NCBI GenBank assembly: GCA_905250115.1 | Contig: CAJNOI010000028.1 | Span: 310,001 to 374,000 of the forward strand | From: Adineta steineri | Taxonomy: Eukaryota > Rotifera > Eurotatoria > Adinetida > Adinetidae | DNA: 64,000 nt | Reading direction: 5' to 3' | The notes under the pieces: model-generated | Database searches by the model: none | Told to the model about the DNA's origin: nothing | What the model saw: the letters and a program-made list of their open reading frames with translations, nothing else | Made by a program: the position numbers and the translations under genes | Shown here: piece by piece, positions 26,701 to 36,654 of the stretch | How positions within the stretch are numbered: the first letter of the stretch is position 1 | Layout of the letters: every line of letters begins with the position of its first letter

Positions 26701-28463
26701 CATTCAATCGCTGTTGAAATAATTGAATTGAATGAAAAATATCATCTTTATGTAAATTATTTATCATTAATGGTTTATTCGAATGTTTATCATGCATATT
26801 CAAAATCTATAATTTATAAAAATAGAACATGATTCATAAAAATAAAAATAAAAATTCTAACATATAAACATGTATCCATATAAATATCAATGATTTGAAA
26901 ACATTCTTGAAGAATATTCTGTGTTGATAGAACATAACCTTGAAAAAGATTTTCAATGTTGATTGAACGAGAACATCGACTAATGATTTGATTGTTTATC
27001 TATATACAAGTTAAAAAGCAAATTTCAAAATTAAATATAATTACTAACTTTACTAATAATTAATTTAACTCTTTCAGGAATTGCAAAGAATTTTGAGTTA
27101 TGCCAAGCAATTAAAATTCTATAGAAGATGTCAACAATTAGAGGTTTTAATTGTGCCAATGGCGCATCATTTAATTGAAGAGATGGTTCAGCAAGAAGTT
27201 TTAAAAATTTCAAACAGTCTTCAACATATTCAGTAAAACTCTATATTTATATTTTATAAACTATAGAATATATATGAAATCTTCCTTTACTTGAATTTCT
27301 TTTTCTACTTGTAAAAATTGTTGAATATAAGCAGATTTCGATATGATTAATACTTGAATTATAGTTTGTAGTTCAGTTCGTTGTAATTGTTTACAAATAT
27401 TATGAAGATCAGTAAGACAATCTTGCCAAAAATGAATTTCTTCATGAATACCAGTTAATTGATTTTCTATACTCATTAAACGATCTTGAATAAGTAAAAT
27501 ATTTTTCAATTGATGATGCCATTTGAGCATAACAGCTAGAGAAATTTATATTTATTATTTTAAAAACGATATTCTGTGTGAGGATCTCTCGTTAAATATT
27601 CATAAAATACTCAAAACTTGGTCTTAACATATATTTCCATACAACAACAGCGTCAAGTCGAAAAAGTTTCATTCCTGTCGAGTTTTACGAAATAATCTTT
27701 ATTGATCTTTGTACAAACTTCTAGATTTCAAAGACAATTATACCTTCAGATCTTGTAATAAATGCTTTATCTTTAATAAGTTCTTCAATTGTTTTATCTA
27801 ATCCATCTTTTGGAATAAATAGATATGTCATAGATGATTTATCTTTATATTGTCTTTCATAAAATATGGCTAAAAATTGATTTAATTCACTAACAAAATC
27901 ATTTTTAATCACTAGAAAATAACTCATTAAACCTAGATAAATATATATTGAATATTTCTGAACCTACTATCCTGTACAATAGTATTATTCATAAATAATG
28001 GTTCAAAGAGTGAAGATACAAATGCTGTTATACATGAAATAGATTTTCCATTTATATATCCAAATCGAATATGTTTTAGAAATTCATCAATTGATGTTAT
28101 TGCATCTATTGCATCGTTTCTGCGAATGAAATAACATAAACTATGATTTAAATTATTGAATATAGTAGTTAATGGAATTGTATGAAGAAGTTGTAAAGAA
28201 GAATTATGTTGATCAACATAAACAATAAGAAGTTTTTGTTGATTTGATGATAGATAATCTTCTAGAATCTTTATACATTCCTCTGTCCACATGTCAGTTG
28301 TTAATTCTGGTAATTTAATTAGTTTTTGAACATAATCAAACTAAGAAATTTAGAATAATTATGAATTAAAATTCAGAAACTAATTACATACAACTGAAAT
28401 ATTGGTATTTGTCAATGATACATTCGATGAATGAATTTCATTGTTATATTCTGTTTCAAACAT
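8733..28463 (-). CDS. DNAH2: Axonemal dynein heavy chain 2 (inner arm), many exons
   Basis: This is the motor subunit of an inner-arm axonemal dynein (the I1/f beta heavy chain), which hydrolyses ATP to slide microtubules in cilia. The start is the ATG at 28463 ([14 protein letters not shown]) and the stop is at 8733-8735 after ALIMNLDN. Dozens of exons of about 50-560 nt are separated by introns mostly near 50-60 nt. Diagnostic DNAH2-like strings include [16 protein letters not shown] after AAA1, [18 protein letters not shown] near the C-terminus, [17 protein letters not shown], and the ending [17 protein letters not shown]. Stem, linker, six AAA modules and stalk follow in the usual order. 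Every junction I tested (N-terminal exons, those around 26.2, 26.4, 27.5, 27.9, 19.3 and 12.3-12.7 kb) restored the frame, so the gene looks intact, but not all were tested. Five or more introns are enlarged, four by transposon derivatives listed separately. Confidence 0.92.
12339..12727. repeat. G/C-rich short-repeat tract split by the hAT MITE
   Basis: GCAGGTGTGGGTAAAGGG at about 12348 and CACCCACTCACCCC plus CACCTACACCC at 12698-12724 are imperfect inverted partners. The hAT element sits between them, so its target was this tract. The sequence resembles the tract at 1458-1540. Confidence 0.4.
12387..12693. mobile_element. hAT-type MITE in a DNAH2 intron (element 1)
   Basis: This 307-bp element starts CAGAGATGGGCAAGTCA and ends with its exact reverse complement, a 17-bp perfect terminal inverted repeat. 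It is flanked by the 8-bp direct repeat TCCTCACC (12379-12386 and 12694-12701). The CAGAGATGGGCAA-type end plus an 8-bp duplication is the hAT superfamily signature. The subterminal zones carry many AAGTC/GACTT repeats, the kind of motif hAT transposases bind. It has no transposase, so it is non-autonomous. It lies in the DNAH2 intron 12298-12730, inside a G/C-rich short-repeat tract. Confidence 0.93.
12880..14205 (-). other. DNAH2: DNAH2 microtubule-binding stalk
   Basis: Two heptad-rich arms flank the tip domain. The first, about 13921-14205, contains [19 protein letters not shown]; the second, 12880-13452, contains [20 protein letters not shown]. The tip lies between them near 13.5-13.8 kb, with [19 protein letters not shown] read on the minus strand, matching the DIGEIKSYGRPP region of vertebrate DNAH2. 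Confidence 0.8.
15030..19560 (-). other. DNAH2: DNAH2 motor modules AAA1-AAA4
   Basis: AAA1, the main ATPase, has its P-loop split by an intron: GSSKGPAG then [14 protein letters not shown] (19477-19558). Its Walker B, WGCFDE, sits alone on a 26-nt exon at 19274-19299. ITMNPG and [10 protein letters not shown] follow near 19.0-19.06 kb. AAA2 has [15 protein letters not shown] (18097-18378) and [17 protein letters not shown] (about 17.7 kb). AAA3 has [19 protein letters not shown] (about 17.0 kb). AAA4 has [20 protein letters not shown] (about 15.1 kb). All four nucleotide-binding loops look intact. Confidence 0.88.
16278..16668. mobile_element. hAT-type MITE in a DNAH2 intron (element 2)
   Basis: This 391-bp element has ends TAGAGCCCTGCGGTTCCG and CGGAACCGCAGGGCTCTA, an 18-bp perfect inverted repeat. 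It is flanked by the identical octamer TCTGTTAG at 16270-16277 and 16669-16676. Both features fit hAT. The interior is filled with GAACCG/CGGTTC repeats, and a segment of about 40 bp (CCGGAGTTTTTCAATTTCTG core) occurs twice in direct orientation, near 16313 and near 16620. It has no transposase. The host intron 16211-16744 would be about 135 nt without it. Confidence 0.93.
21020..21231. mobile_element. hAT-type MITE in a DNAH2 intron (element 3)
   Basis: This 212-bp element starts CAGAGTTGGAATCGG and ends CCGGTTCCAACTCTG, an inverted repeat of about 17 bp with two mismatches. It is flanked by the octamer GATCATCG at 21012-21019 and 21232-21239. A second, internal copy of the end sequence (CAGAGTAGGAACCGATCCGG) lies near 21178 in the same orientation as the left end. 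It is non-autonomous. It lies in the DNAH2 intron 20913-21411, which stays long (about 279 nt) even without it. Confidence 0.92.
23568..24369 (+). mobile_element. Internally deleted pogo/Tigger-type transposon
   Basis: This 802-bp element has ends CAGTCGAATCTACTTATAAG and, as reverse complement at the right, CAGTCGGATCCACTTATAAC. It is flanked by TA on both sides (23566-23567 and 24370-24371), as in Tc1/mariner-pogo elements. It carries one open reading frame with the transposase N-terminus joined to the C-terminus. It lies on the opposite strand to DNAH2, inside intron 23539-24390, which would be only about 48 nt without it. Confidence 0.9.
23781..24239 (+). CDS. Truncated pogo-type transposase lacking the catalytic domain
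   Basis: The frame encodes 152 aa from the ATG at 23781 ([20 protein letters not shown]); an in-frame ATG at 23658 would add 41 hydrophobic residues and is less likely. Residues of about 7-60 form the psq/CENP-B-type helix-turn-helix ([20 protein letters not shown]), which in the family binds the transposon ends. The second CENP-B-like DNA-binding domain and the whole DDE/D catalytic core are missing. What follows matches the C-terminal tail of pogo/Tigger proteins: an acidic stretch, then [20 protein letters not shown], ending [12 protein letters not shown]. That end resembles a PCNA-interacting PIP box (Q-x-x-h-x-x-F-F) except for Thr at the hydrophobic position. The frame has stayed open across the deletion point. 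The product could bind ends without cutting them; whether it is made is unknown. Confidence 0.75.
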   Translation: MASPSGKRCKLTTEQKFRNLEALKSKKTDPVAKDFNIDYSTVKNIKQNEEDFKAFVDCDKEAGCFGNLTGGEICDSVRLNRQGKIDLEEEAKIVDKPTPSVSHKDVLIHLSVVRRYLEENFTDYNSFYDIEDMIEKNIFINRTQSKTTDFFK

Positions 28464-29174
28464 CGTTTTATCTCGAAATTTATTAGAATGATCTCTAAAA
28501 TCGTACTCTGAGCGCAGTTTGAATTAATTAGCAAATTAGCGACATCTGTTTTATATATATAAAACATATTTTTTCTAAGAGATTTTATTTTTTTTCGCTT
28601 ATTTTTATGTATTACCAACTTGAAATGAAGTACTTTCGTCGAAATGTGAGATAAAAATCAAATCTTTCTTGGTGCTTTATATGTCATGTATGATTCATGA
28701 GCATTGCATCATGTTTGTCTTGAGTCATGAGAAAAATACCTTTCATACATCATATATATTGCATCAGTATTTTATGTTTTTGACTTATTCAACAATGTTA
28801 ATCGTATGACAACGTCGAGCCCCTTTTAGGCGCCTCAGCTTCGGCTACTAGCACAATTTTTCTGTGCTTTTTTAAAAGTAAGTTAACACAATACTATTTC
28901 AAATAAGTCTAGACAATTCTATTACGATTAAAATAAAATCGAAATAATATATCTAGTCTAATGCAATGTCATTTAAGAACATCTATTAATGTTTTATTAT
29001 ACATGACTGTATTGAATTCAAGAAAAAAAAGGGATACTATTCCTCTAATGATAGAGTTACGATTTGAGCATCTTATTTTGGTAGTCAATTGAAAAAACAC
29101 ATTTTTTCCCAAATATTTCTTATGTAGTATAAATAATTAAATTAATTATGTTTTCTTTTTCTTGTAGCTTAATT
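28464..29174. promoter_or_regulatory. Divergent promoter region of DNAH2 and ATF4, with ATF4 leader
   Basis: DNAH2 (minus) and the ATF4-like gene (plus) diverge from here. A probable 5' UTR intron of the ATF4 gene runs from a GTAAGT donor at 28878 to a pyrimidine-rich TTTTTCTTGTAG acceptor ending at 29167. The exon before it includes an unusually GC-rich stretch (AGGCGCCTCAGCTTCGGCTA, about 28829-28850) and two very short upstream ORFs, 28795-28809 (4 codons) and 28806-28829 (7 codons). The transcription start is unknown. Confidence 0.5.
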
Positions 29175-29306
29175 ATGAACCTTACAATGGCATTCGCCAC
29201 AAATACTTCCGAATTATCGGTTTCAAACATAAACAAACAAAATGCATTTCCAATTCAATCAATCCACCGACCTCTTAACACCCATCATCCATCATGGTGG
29301 TGTTAA
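29175..29306 (+). promoter_or_regulatory. Upstream ORF overlapping the ATF4 start out of frame
   Basis: An ATG at 29175, eight bases after the leader acceptor and with A at position -3, opens 43 codons ending TAA at 29304-29306. It overlaps the first 65 nt of the bZIP coding region in a different frame. This is the arrangement of uORF2 in vertebrate ATF4, where scanning ribosomes are captured by the overlapping uORF unless eIF2 is phosphorylated. A second in-frame ATG lies at 29187. There is no other ATG between the acceptor and the main start. The regulatory role is inferred from the arrangement. Confidence 0.7.
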
Positions 29307-29979
29307 TAAGAGAAATCCCATCTTTACATCAGAAGATGTATTTCTCTCTGATGATAACGATGTTCAATTTTCTTCGATGATGTCGAAAAAAAATGAACAT
29401 CTATTAGCATCCGAAGATATCCCTTATGAAAATAATGATAATAATCAACAACAAGATGATTTATTTTCAACATTTGATTTACCTGTTTTAAGTGACCTTG
29501 AGAATGTCACATTTGAGGATTATCTAACTAAAGCATCATTTCCATGTTCATCAATAAATAATCAAAATTCATCAATGTCTGATGATTCAGCATTTTATCC
29601 AGTAGAAGATTCAACATCTCCATGGATTGCTGGTGAATGTACCGTTGAATCAAATTATACGGAAGATATGATAGTACCACCATCACCATCACTTTCATCA
29701 GCAAGTCATACGTCTTCAACAGTTGAAAAACGATCAACAAAAAAACGAGATCTTTCAACAATTGACCGTAAATTAAGAAAAAAAGATCAAAATAAAACAG
29801 CAGCTGAAAAATACCGTATTAAGAAAAAAAATGAACGAGATCAATTAAACGCTCGACATGCTGAATTAAAAAATCAAAACCACGAATTACATTTTCAATT
29901 AGATAATTTAACATTTCGCTTAGAACAATTCAAACAATTATTTGTTGATGTTGTTCAATTACCAATATCACCAAAATAA
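29242..29979 (+). CDS. ATF4: ATF4-like bZIP transcription factor
   Basis: This 245-aa, single-exon coding region encodes a nuclear regulator of the integrated stress response. The C-terminal third is a bZIP: the basic region RKLRKKDQNKTAAEKYRIKK closely follows the ATF4/ATF5 signature (KLKKMEQNKTAATRYRQKK). Then comes a leucine zipper with heptad positions in NARHAELKNQNHELHFQLDN and LTFRLEQFKQLF. The N-terminal part is acidic and rich in Ser, Asn and Asp, as expected for an activation domain. I did not find the DSGxxxS phosphodegron of vertebrate ATF4. The start is the ATG at 29242, preceded by an out-of-frame overlapping uORF. The intron-free coding region behind a leader intron, the divergent neighbour DNAH2 and the uORF layout suggest control mainly at translation. 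ATF5 or CREB-like proteins are the alternative names; the basic region favours ATF4/5. Confidence 0.85.
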   Translation: MHFQFNQSTDLLTPIIHHGGVNKRNPIFTSEDVFLSDDNDVQFSSMMSKKNEHLLASEDIPYENNDNNQQQDDLFSTFDLPVLSDLENVTFEDYLTKASFPCSSINNQNSSMSDDSAFYPVEDSTSPWIAGECTVESNYTEDMIVPPSPSLSSASHTSSTVEKRSTKKRDLSTIDRKLRKKDQNKTAAEKYRIKKKNERDQLNARHAELKNQNHELHFQLDNLTFRLEQFKQLFVDVVQLPISPK

Positions 29980-30867
29980 TCAAAATAAATATTTCTTGTC
30001 TTATTATTATTATTATAATTATTTTTATCCCTTATTTTATCATTTGTATAGTAGTTTGTTCGTTCTTTACGTTGTCCTTAATCATTTAATCAATCCTTTA
30101 TTTTTATGTCTAACATATATGTTTAATCAATAAAAATAATTTTTTTCACTATAAGATCATTATTTTGGTCTCTAGTATAAATTATCGAAAAACTTATTTA
30201 TATGCAGATATATTTTTATTGAAAATAGAAAAAAATAAATTATTTTAACTAAAAAAATGAAAACATGAATGAGATATTCATTGTTGACTTAGTAATGAAA
30301 TACTTCAACTATTCCTATTTGCATTTTAAAAGAGAAAAAATCTCGCATCTTTTCTATTGTGTTTCGATATTAAAAATCAATGACAAATATTTAGGTAGAT
30401 ATCAATAACAAAATAACTTCTGTAGCGATAAGTAATTTTCATCAATAACGTGTCTTATCTTGTATTCAGTGGTAGTGTGACATGACAAAATTTTTACAAA
30501 AACAATATTTAAAAAAACGTTCATCTTGATTAGAAAATCATCGACGATTAATGAGTCGTAACCATCGTCAGTTGTCTTAATGGTGATCTATAATTACAAA
30601 GTTAATGTATATTATAACATTGAATACCGAATAAAGAGTATCATCATGCAGAAAAAAAATGCGAACGAAAGAGAAGCAAAAAAAAAGAAGGCGAGCGGAC
30701 GAAATAAGAAAATTGTTTATGCACCTCATTACTATTTTTGCATAGAAAGCAACGTATGTGAGTTTCTCCGTTTTCTTTACCAAAAACAAAACCGAAAACA
30801 TACATCATATCATACAATAACAGTAAATCTAACTCATTTATTCTTTTGTCATTTGGACTAATATAGA
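29980..30867. other. Intergenic between ATF4 and small membrane protein
   Basis: The first 200 nt carry several AATAAA signals and probably hold the ATF4 3' UTR. The rest is AT-rich with no supported gene. The sequence CTAATATAG directly before the next ATG could be a splice acceptor for an upstream leader exon. Confidence 0.4.
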
Positions 30868-31506
30868 ATGGAAGCAACTAAACCACAACCTATATCATAC
30901 AAATTCATAATTATTGGTATTATTATACTAATTCTATTGATTTTATATGCAACAAGAAATAGTAAGTATTATATATCGAGAATTATTTGTTGACTAATGA
31001 TCATTTTATGATATGAACATTTATTCTTGTTCATAATTGTATACTTGGACAAAAGCAGTTTTTATTATAAGTACTTGAAAGAAAATAAGAAAAACAATAA
31101 CATTTTATTATAAGTTATTTCGAGTGTTTAACATGTAAAATGTATAAAGAAGAAAAAAATTTCGATTTTATAGAATAACAAAACTTTTAAGTATCATTTT
31201 TCTATTTTAGCAATTGTAGAAGAGACTGAAGTTGAAGAACCAAGTGTTTCACTTTGTCACATACGCTATCAATATGATGGATCATATGGATTTGATGATC
31301 GAACACTTTTAATATTATTAGCTACATTAAAAATGCATGACTTTATTATTGGACAACCTTTATGGGGTTCATCAGATACTCTTCTTTATCTTTGTGAACA
31401 TCGACTTAAAGTAGGTTTGAAACAAGCACTACTTGATAGAGTATTACACAATGTACTCAAAAATGGTCCATCATCATCAGGACATCTTACTTGGTCATGT
31501 GCTTGA
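30868..31506 (+). CDS. Small single-pass membrane protein, unknown function
   Basis: Two exons, 30868-30961 and 31211-31506, join in phase to give 129 aa. Residues of about 12-28 (FIIIGIIILILLILYA) form one transmembrane segment or signal anchor. The remaining roughly 100 residues are soluble, start with acidic EETEVEEPSVSL, and contain an alternation of short hydrophobic helices (DDRTLLILLATLKMHDFIIG, RLKVGLKQALLDRVLHNVL). Two Cys lie in the body and one at the penultimate position. The donor GTAAGT and the acceptor TTCTATTTTAG are both strong. I do not recognise the family. The conserved-looking splice sites, clean frame and T-rich 3' flank support a real gene. The product would probably be a type II membrane protein or stay anchored in the secretory pathway. 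Confidence 0.6.
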
Positions 31507-32019
31507 CTACATTAGTATTTGTGTGTGTGTGTGTTTATTCTTTATTAAAAAAAAGGAATAAAATCATTTAGTGGAAGTAATCAAGCGAAGTGCAGTGAAA
31601 TATTTATGTATCTTTTGACATAAGACTTATATGTATGTAATTCACATATAGAATCAATTGACAATATTATTTATTTATTGTAACAAGCTTGAAATTAAAA
31701 TCTTGACATTGATGATAAATAACTGTATTGAAGAACATAAGATTTATACCAAAGTAATGAAACCTTTCATTTTATATTCTTTATGTATAACAAACATTTT
31801 ACATTGAAGTGTTATAGTCAATCTAGGAAATATTTCATTCTATTGATAGTTAAATAGATATTAACAAACAGAATATTCTATTCGTTGTGAATATAAAAGG
31901 TTAGGTAGTACAGAAATATTAATTTCATTATATAATTTTTTAAAGAATAAGAATGTTTATTTCGTATATTATATTCAAAGTATAATCAAGACAATAGATA
32001 AAAAAAACAAAAGTAAAGA
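31507..32019. other. Convergent intergenic stretch
   Basis: The 3' ends of the small membrane protein gene and the CUB-domain gene face each other here. There is a short GT run near 31523 and an AT-rich remainder, and no gene is seen. Confidence 0.4.
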
Positions 32020-35000
32020 TCAAAGTTTAACAGTATATGTTTGTTTTTGTCGAATTGTTTTTAAATTTCTTTTTGATAAACTATTTGGTGGTGAACTATC
32101 ATTTGTTTCACTAGAGGAAATATTATCATTACTTATAGGTTCATTTGTTAATGTCATTGGTAAACTATTAATTGTTTGATCATCAAAAAATCCTGAATCA
32201 TATGTTGAGAATTGTAATGATTGTGAACAACTATAAAATTGATGATGTTCAGCTAATAATGTTTTATCGAAAATTTTTGGATCTAATGGTAAAATATCTG
32301 TTTGACAATGACCAACAATTATTGAATTATTTGTTATGGGTTTAAATGTTTTAGTTGATTGTTTACTAGTAAATAATTTTGTATTATTTGTTTGAAGATA
32401 GTTTGATTGATTTGTAGTCTTTAATAAAGAAAGATGAATAAATAAATAAATAAATAGAAAATTTTATTTTTACTTCACGTGAATGGATAGAATAATTTTG
32501 ATTATAAATAGAGTCCACACCATCAGTTATTATACCAATATCATCTTCTCGTTTTAACATTGTTGGTACACTGATAATAACAGATCCTCCAACATCAGTT
32601 TCATTTCCTAAACTTCGATCAGTTTGTTGATCAGCTATAGAATATTCTTCACCAGCATTTTCATGCATTGTTGTATAATTTGAATCATCTCCACCACTTT
32701 CTATTCGTTTATAATAATCATCACTATGATTATATTCTGTATGTATCAATGCTTGAACAGCTTTTATTGCCTAATTAATATACAATAGAATTAAAATAAA
32801 TACTATATAGATTTACTTCTTGATGTTTTTTATTTGAATTTTTAGGTTTTGTTTCGGAATTTCGAAGAATCCTATCGGATGAACTAAATTCTGATGATTG
32901 ATAATCATCAGCTTCGGGTACAGGTGAAAGTGTAGTAGCTAAAATGAAATATATATGATTAAAAGATTGAATCTTGTTTTTATCTACAAGAAAAAAATAT
33001 ACTAACTATCTACAGGAAGAGGAAATGAGGATATTTGTTGTTGTTGTATTTTTGGTGAAGCTGGAACCTGTTGATGACCATGATTCGATTTTTTATTTGA
33101 TTGACGCATAAATTGAAAATGTGATCGAAAACTATCAATAGAAAATATTCTAATAGCAATGTTTTCAAGGATTCTAAAAGATTATAAATCGAATTTTTTC
33201 CCTATTGTAGCAGAAGGAATTTTCTCTATGTTTTCAATGTAGAATTTTATATAATCAATTAACCTTTTCGAAAAAGATGATAGTTTGCCTGAATTTTCAA
33301 GTATATTATCATTAGCTAACCATTGTCGTCCTTCAATCTTTGCCCATTCACCATGATTATCGATCGTATAACCACCTTGATCTTTTTCATCCCATAGTAC
33401 TATTTCTCCTGCAAAAAAACAAAATCAATAACTTTTATGTTTTTTTTTCAAAATTTTCTATTTACCAACGGCTGGTAATATATCATTATTATTATTATTC
33501 GTTATATTAATTAGGCTATCTGTAGAATCACCTAATTTTGCACTATGTAATTGATTATTTGATATGCTTCGATTATTTGTTGATGATGGAAATGATGTAG
33601 AAAGTAAATGTCGTCCTTGTAATCGATGTCGATGCCTAAAAAGTTTGATTTTTTTTATATTAATAAAATGTATTTTAAATGATTGCTTTTTTTGTCCTAC
33701 TCACCTTCGAACAGCAAACAAAATTATATTAATAAAAACTAACAGAATAACAAATAGTACTGATACAGTTACAATCATCATATCTAAATATAAAATTTTT
33801 ATACTAAATTAAACATGTTTTTTTTTTCGTTATCTGATATACCTGTTTTACTTAACCAGCCGTATTCTTCCGAATCCTTTTTATTTCGTGGTTCAGTGAT
33901 ATTTGTTATTTCTTCTAAATAAATTGAGATTTTAGCTCAAGTAAATTATTTTTAAAAAAAATTTACCATTCAGTTGATTTTTTGCTAAAGAATCTTTACC
34001 ATAAATTGTACTGATATTTTGTTGTGTATTATATCTTTTTGAAGATGGTGTATCGGCCATCATACCATAATTATTAATATTTTGATTTGATTTTGTTGGT
34101 AAAAAACTCATTTGTTGGTATTGTTTTCCTTGTGATAGAGGTACAATAGATAGAAAAGGATTTGTTGTTATTGTAGTTTGATATTTATTTGTTTCAACAG
34201 AATCAAGCCATTCAAAATAATCATCATCATAGTAATCAGATCGTGCTGTTGTTGTTGTTGTAGATGAACTTGATTCAATATGTGGCCATTTGAACCAATC
34301 AACAGTTACTGCATTTGTACTGGTAATAGGTATTGTACGTGTTGTATTACTTAGTTTCATAATTCTATTCCGAGCAGACAAACTAGTACTTGCTCTAGTT
34401 GTACTAGCCGTTGTTGTTATCGTTATAGTTGTTGTGCTTGTTTGTGTAGAAGATATTGATGTCTGAATGGTAGTAGTAGTAGTAGTGGTGGTGGTCGTAG
34501 TAGTAGTCGTAGTCGCAGTAGTAGTAAGAATTTTTAAAGATACTGTCGAAAATTTTTTATTATACCCCTGCCATTGCCACCAATCAAATGGACCATCCGG
34601 TGGATAATAAGGTGTTGCTGTAGGTATAGTAGTTTTTAACATAAATGATGATACTGGTAAATTTATCGTTGATTGAATGTTAGGTAGCATTGTTGTCAAG
34701 ATTTCTGTGTCAGTGGAACTGTCATATACTCTTGATTCGTCAGTAACTGTTAAATGTTGTTCAACAGCAATACTTTGTGGTGAAGTAGTAATAGAAACCA
34801 TTGTTGATGACAAAGGAATGATATCTTGTTCAGTAGTTATAATCATAGATGTACTTGTAGGTATTATAATAGTAGTCAATTCTAGAATTTAGATTTGTTA
34901 TTATATTATAATTTTAATCGAAAAATAGATACCTAATGTTGTCGTTGGCGTTGTGATCGTAGTAGTCGAGAGGGTCGTAGTCGTAATCGTAGTTGTGGTA

Positions 35001-36654
35001 CTAGTACTTGTTGTTGTTACAAAAACTCTAGTTCGTAGTCGTCGAATATAACGCCACGTAGAATTCCATTTAAAAACTGGTAATTCAGTTGTTGTTGATT
35101 GTAAAACTTTCGTTGCTGTCATATTGGACGAATTCAATGGATATTTAAGAAACCATCCTCGGGGTCCATAAGCTAATTCAAATGTTGTTAAATTACCATA
35201 TGGATATGTGAAAGCACTGGCTAGTGTTGTTGACGAATTACTTTCTATATAAAATAACAAATCAATAGTAAAAAATTCAATCATTTTTCTATTCCTTCAT
35301 TCAAAAGATTATCATATCATTACTAAGTAAAATCTATCAAATGCCAAAGTTTAGGTGAGAATATACGTATGTATGTTTACCTTGATCTAAGATTACATTA
35401 TAATACTTACTAAAATTTCTATCAAGGAATGAACGAGATGTTGCAGCAACCGATTGTATATGCATTATATGATCATTAATTAAACCTTTTGGATTAGGTG
35501 GATCATTATAAACTAAACGATTCCAACCATGAGTATATGATGATGAAACAGGTGGTGGCGAGGTAAACAATTCTTCGGATGGTACACCGAGTATTTTTCG
35601 TGGTCCACATTGTAAATGAACTTCAGCATTAGGTTGACTTGCTTCAATGAGAAAAACAAAAATAATACTATGATAATATAAATAAATAAATAAAAATTCA
35701 AACCTTCATATATAATCCAAAATCCTCCACGTACAGTTAATGTTCGACTATAGAAATTAATATATAATGAATTTCCATCACTTAAATAATTATGTCCTGG
35801 TTGTAAATAAGTACATTGAGTACTACGTTGTTCATTACTACTCTGTAAATATAATCCAGCACCAGTACAATTTTCTAAAAAAAAATAAAATAAAATCTGT
35901 ATATATTAAAATCGAAAATACAAACGATCATATGGAATTAATTGAAAGATAATAACAGAAAGTAAAAGACGATATTGTAATTGTGTTGATAATTTACACC
36001 AACAATCATCATTTGATGTATAAGGATTTGGAAAATTCGGTGTTTTTAATGTACCCCAAGCAGATGTTATTGCTTGTGTTGAACATATATCATGAATAAA
36101 TACATCTGAAAACAATCATTTCTTTTTTAAAAAGAAATTCATTATTGCTTTTTTAATTCTTATACCTGATATACATTCAAAAAATGCCATTGTATAATCA
36201 ACTAATTCATTATGACAATTTTCATTAGCATTATTTAAACGTATACGTTGCATATGTAATGTACAATTCTCTCTACCAGAACATGCTGATGTAAAACTTG
36301 TATGAATTTTACAATCCGCTTTATTTGAAATATCACCATGTACCATTGAAAAATGTTTTTGTTTTAAACATTGTAATGGTAGATGTGTTTTATTTTTTAC
36401 AACAACATCAAATGCATCTAACATACGTATTTTTTCATTTGTTCCACAACGTATTGTCATGATACCAACATCATTAAAATTATGACAATAAATAGCTGTT
36501 AATGCATCTATTAAAAATAAAGAATAAATTTCATATCTTAATAAATTATTTATTAATTAATTTTACTTGTTAATGGTACAACAGGTGGTATCTGTGTACT
36601 GATTTGTTGAATAAAAAACATAAATAAAATAAGAAAATTTATATTAATATTCAT
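32020..36654 (-). CDS. Lectin-like/CUB type I membrane protein with Thr-rich stalk
   Basis: This multi-exon gene starts at the ATG at 36654 with a clear signal peptide (MNININFLILFMFFIQQIST) and stops at 32020-32022. In order from the N-terminus: a cysteine-rich domain at about 36170-36507 (IRCGTNEKIRML, then CSGRENCTLHMQ and TMAFFEC), resembling SUEL/galactose-binding lectin domains; a CUB domain across two exons at about 35700-36105 (CSTQAITSAWGTLKTPNFPN, then LSDGNSLYINFYSR); a Cys-poor extracellular region; a long Thr/Ser-rich, mucin-like stalk at about 33960-35250 with a near-pure Thr run around 34430-34530; a transmembrane helix at about 33706-33785 (VTVSVLFVILLVFINIILFA) followed by Arg; and a cytoplasmic tail of several hundred residues ending TYTVKL, whose V-K-L could be a class II PDZ ligand. 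Not all junctions were checked. I do not recognise a named orthologue. It is probably a cell-surface or adhesion receptor, an inference from the domain order. Confidence 0.75.

Larger units (their letters stand above)
20500..28463 (-). other. DNAH2: DNAH2 stem (tail) and start of linker coding region
   Basis: The N-terminal half of the dynein gene codes for the stem that binds intermediate chains and the partner heavy chain. It is built of short helical segments with little sequence conservation. Recognisable parts include the exon at 23320-23508 ([14 protein letters not shown], matching the vertebrate WEINKDSFIHRY region). [17 protein letters not shown], the conserved linker signature, lies just downstream at about 20430-20480. 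Long introns occur at about 22690-23064, 23539-24390, 26160-26418, 27541-27746 and 20913-21411. Confidence 0.8.
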
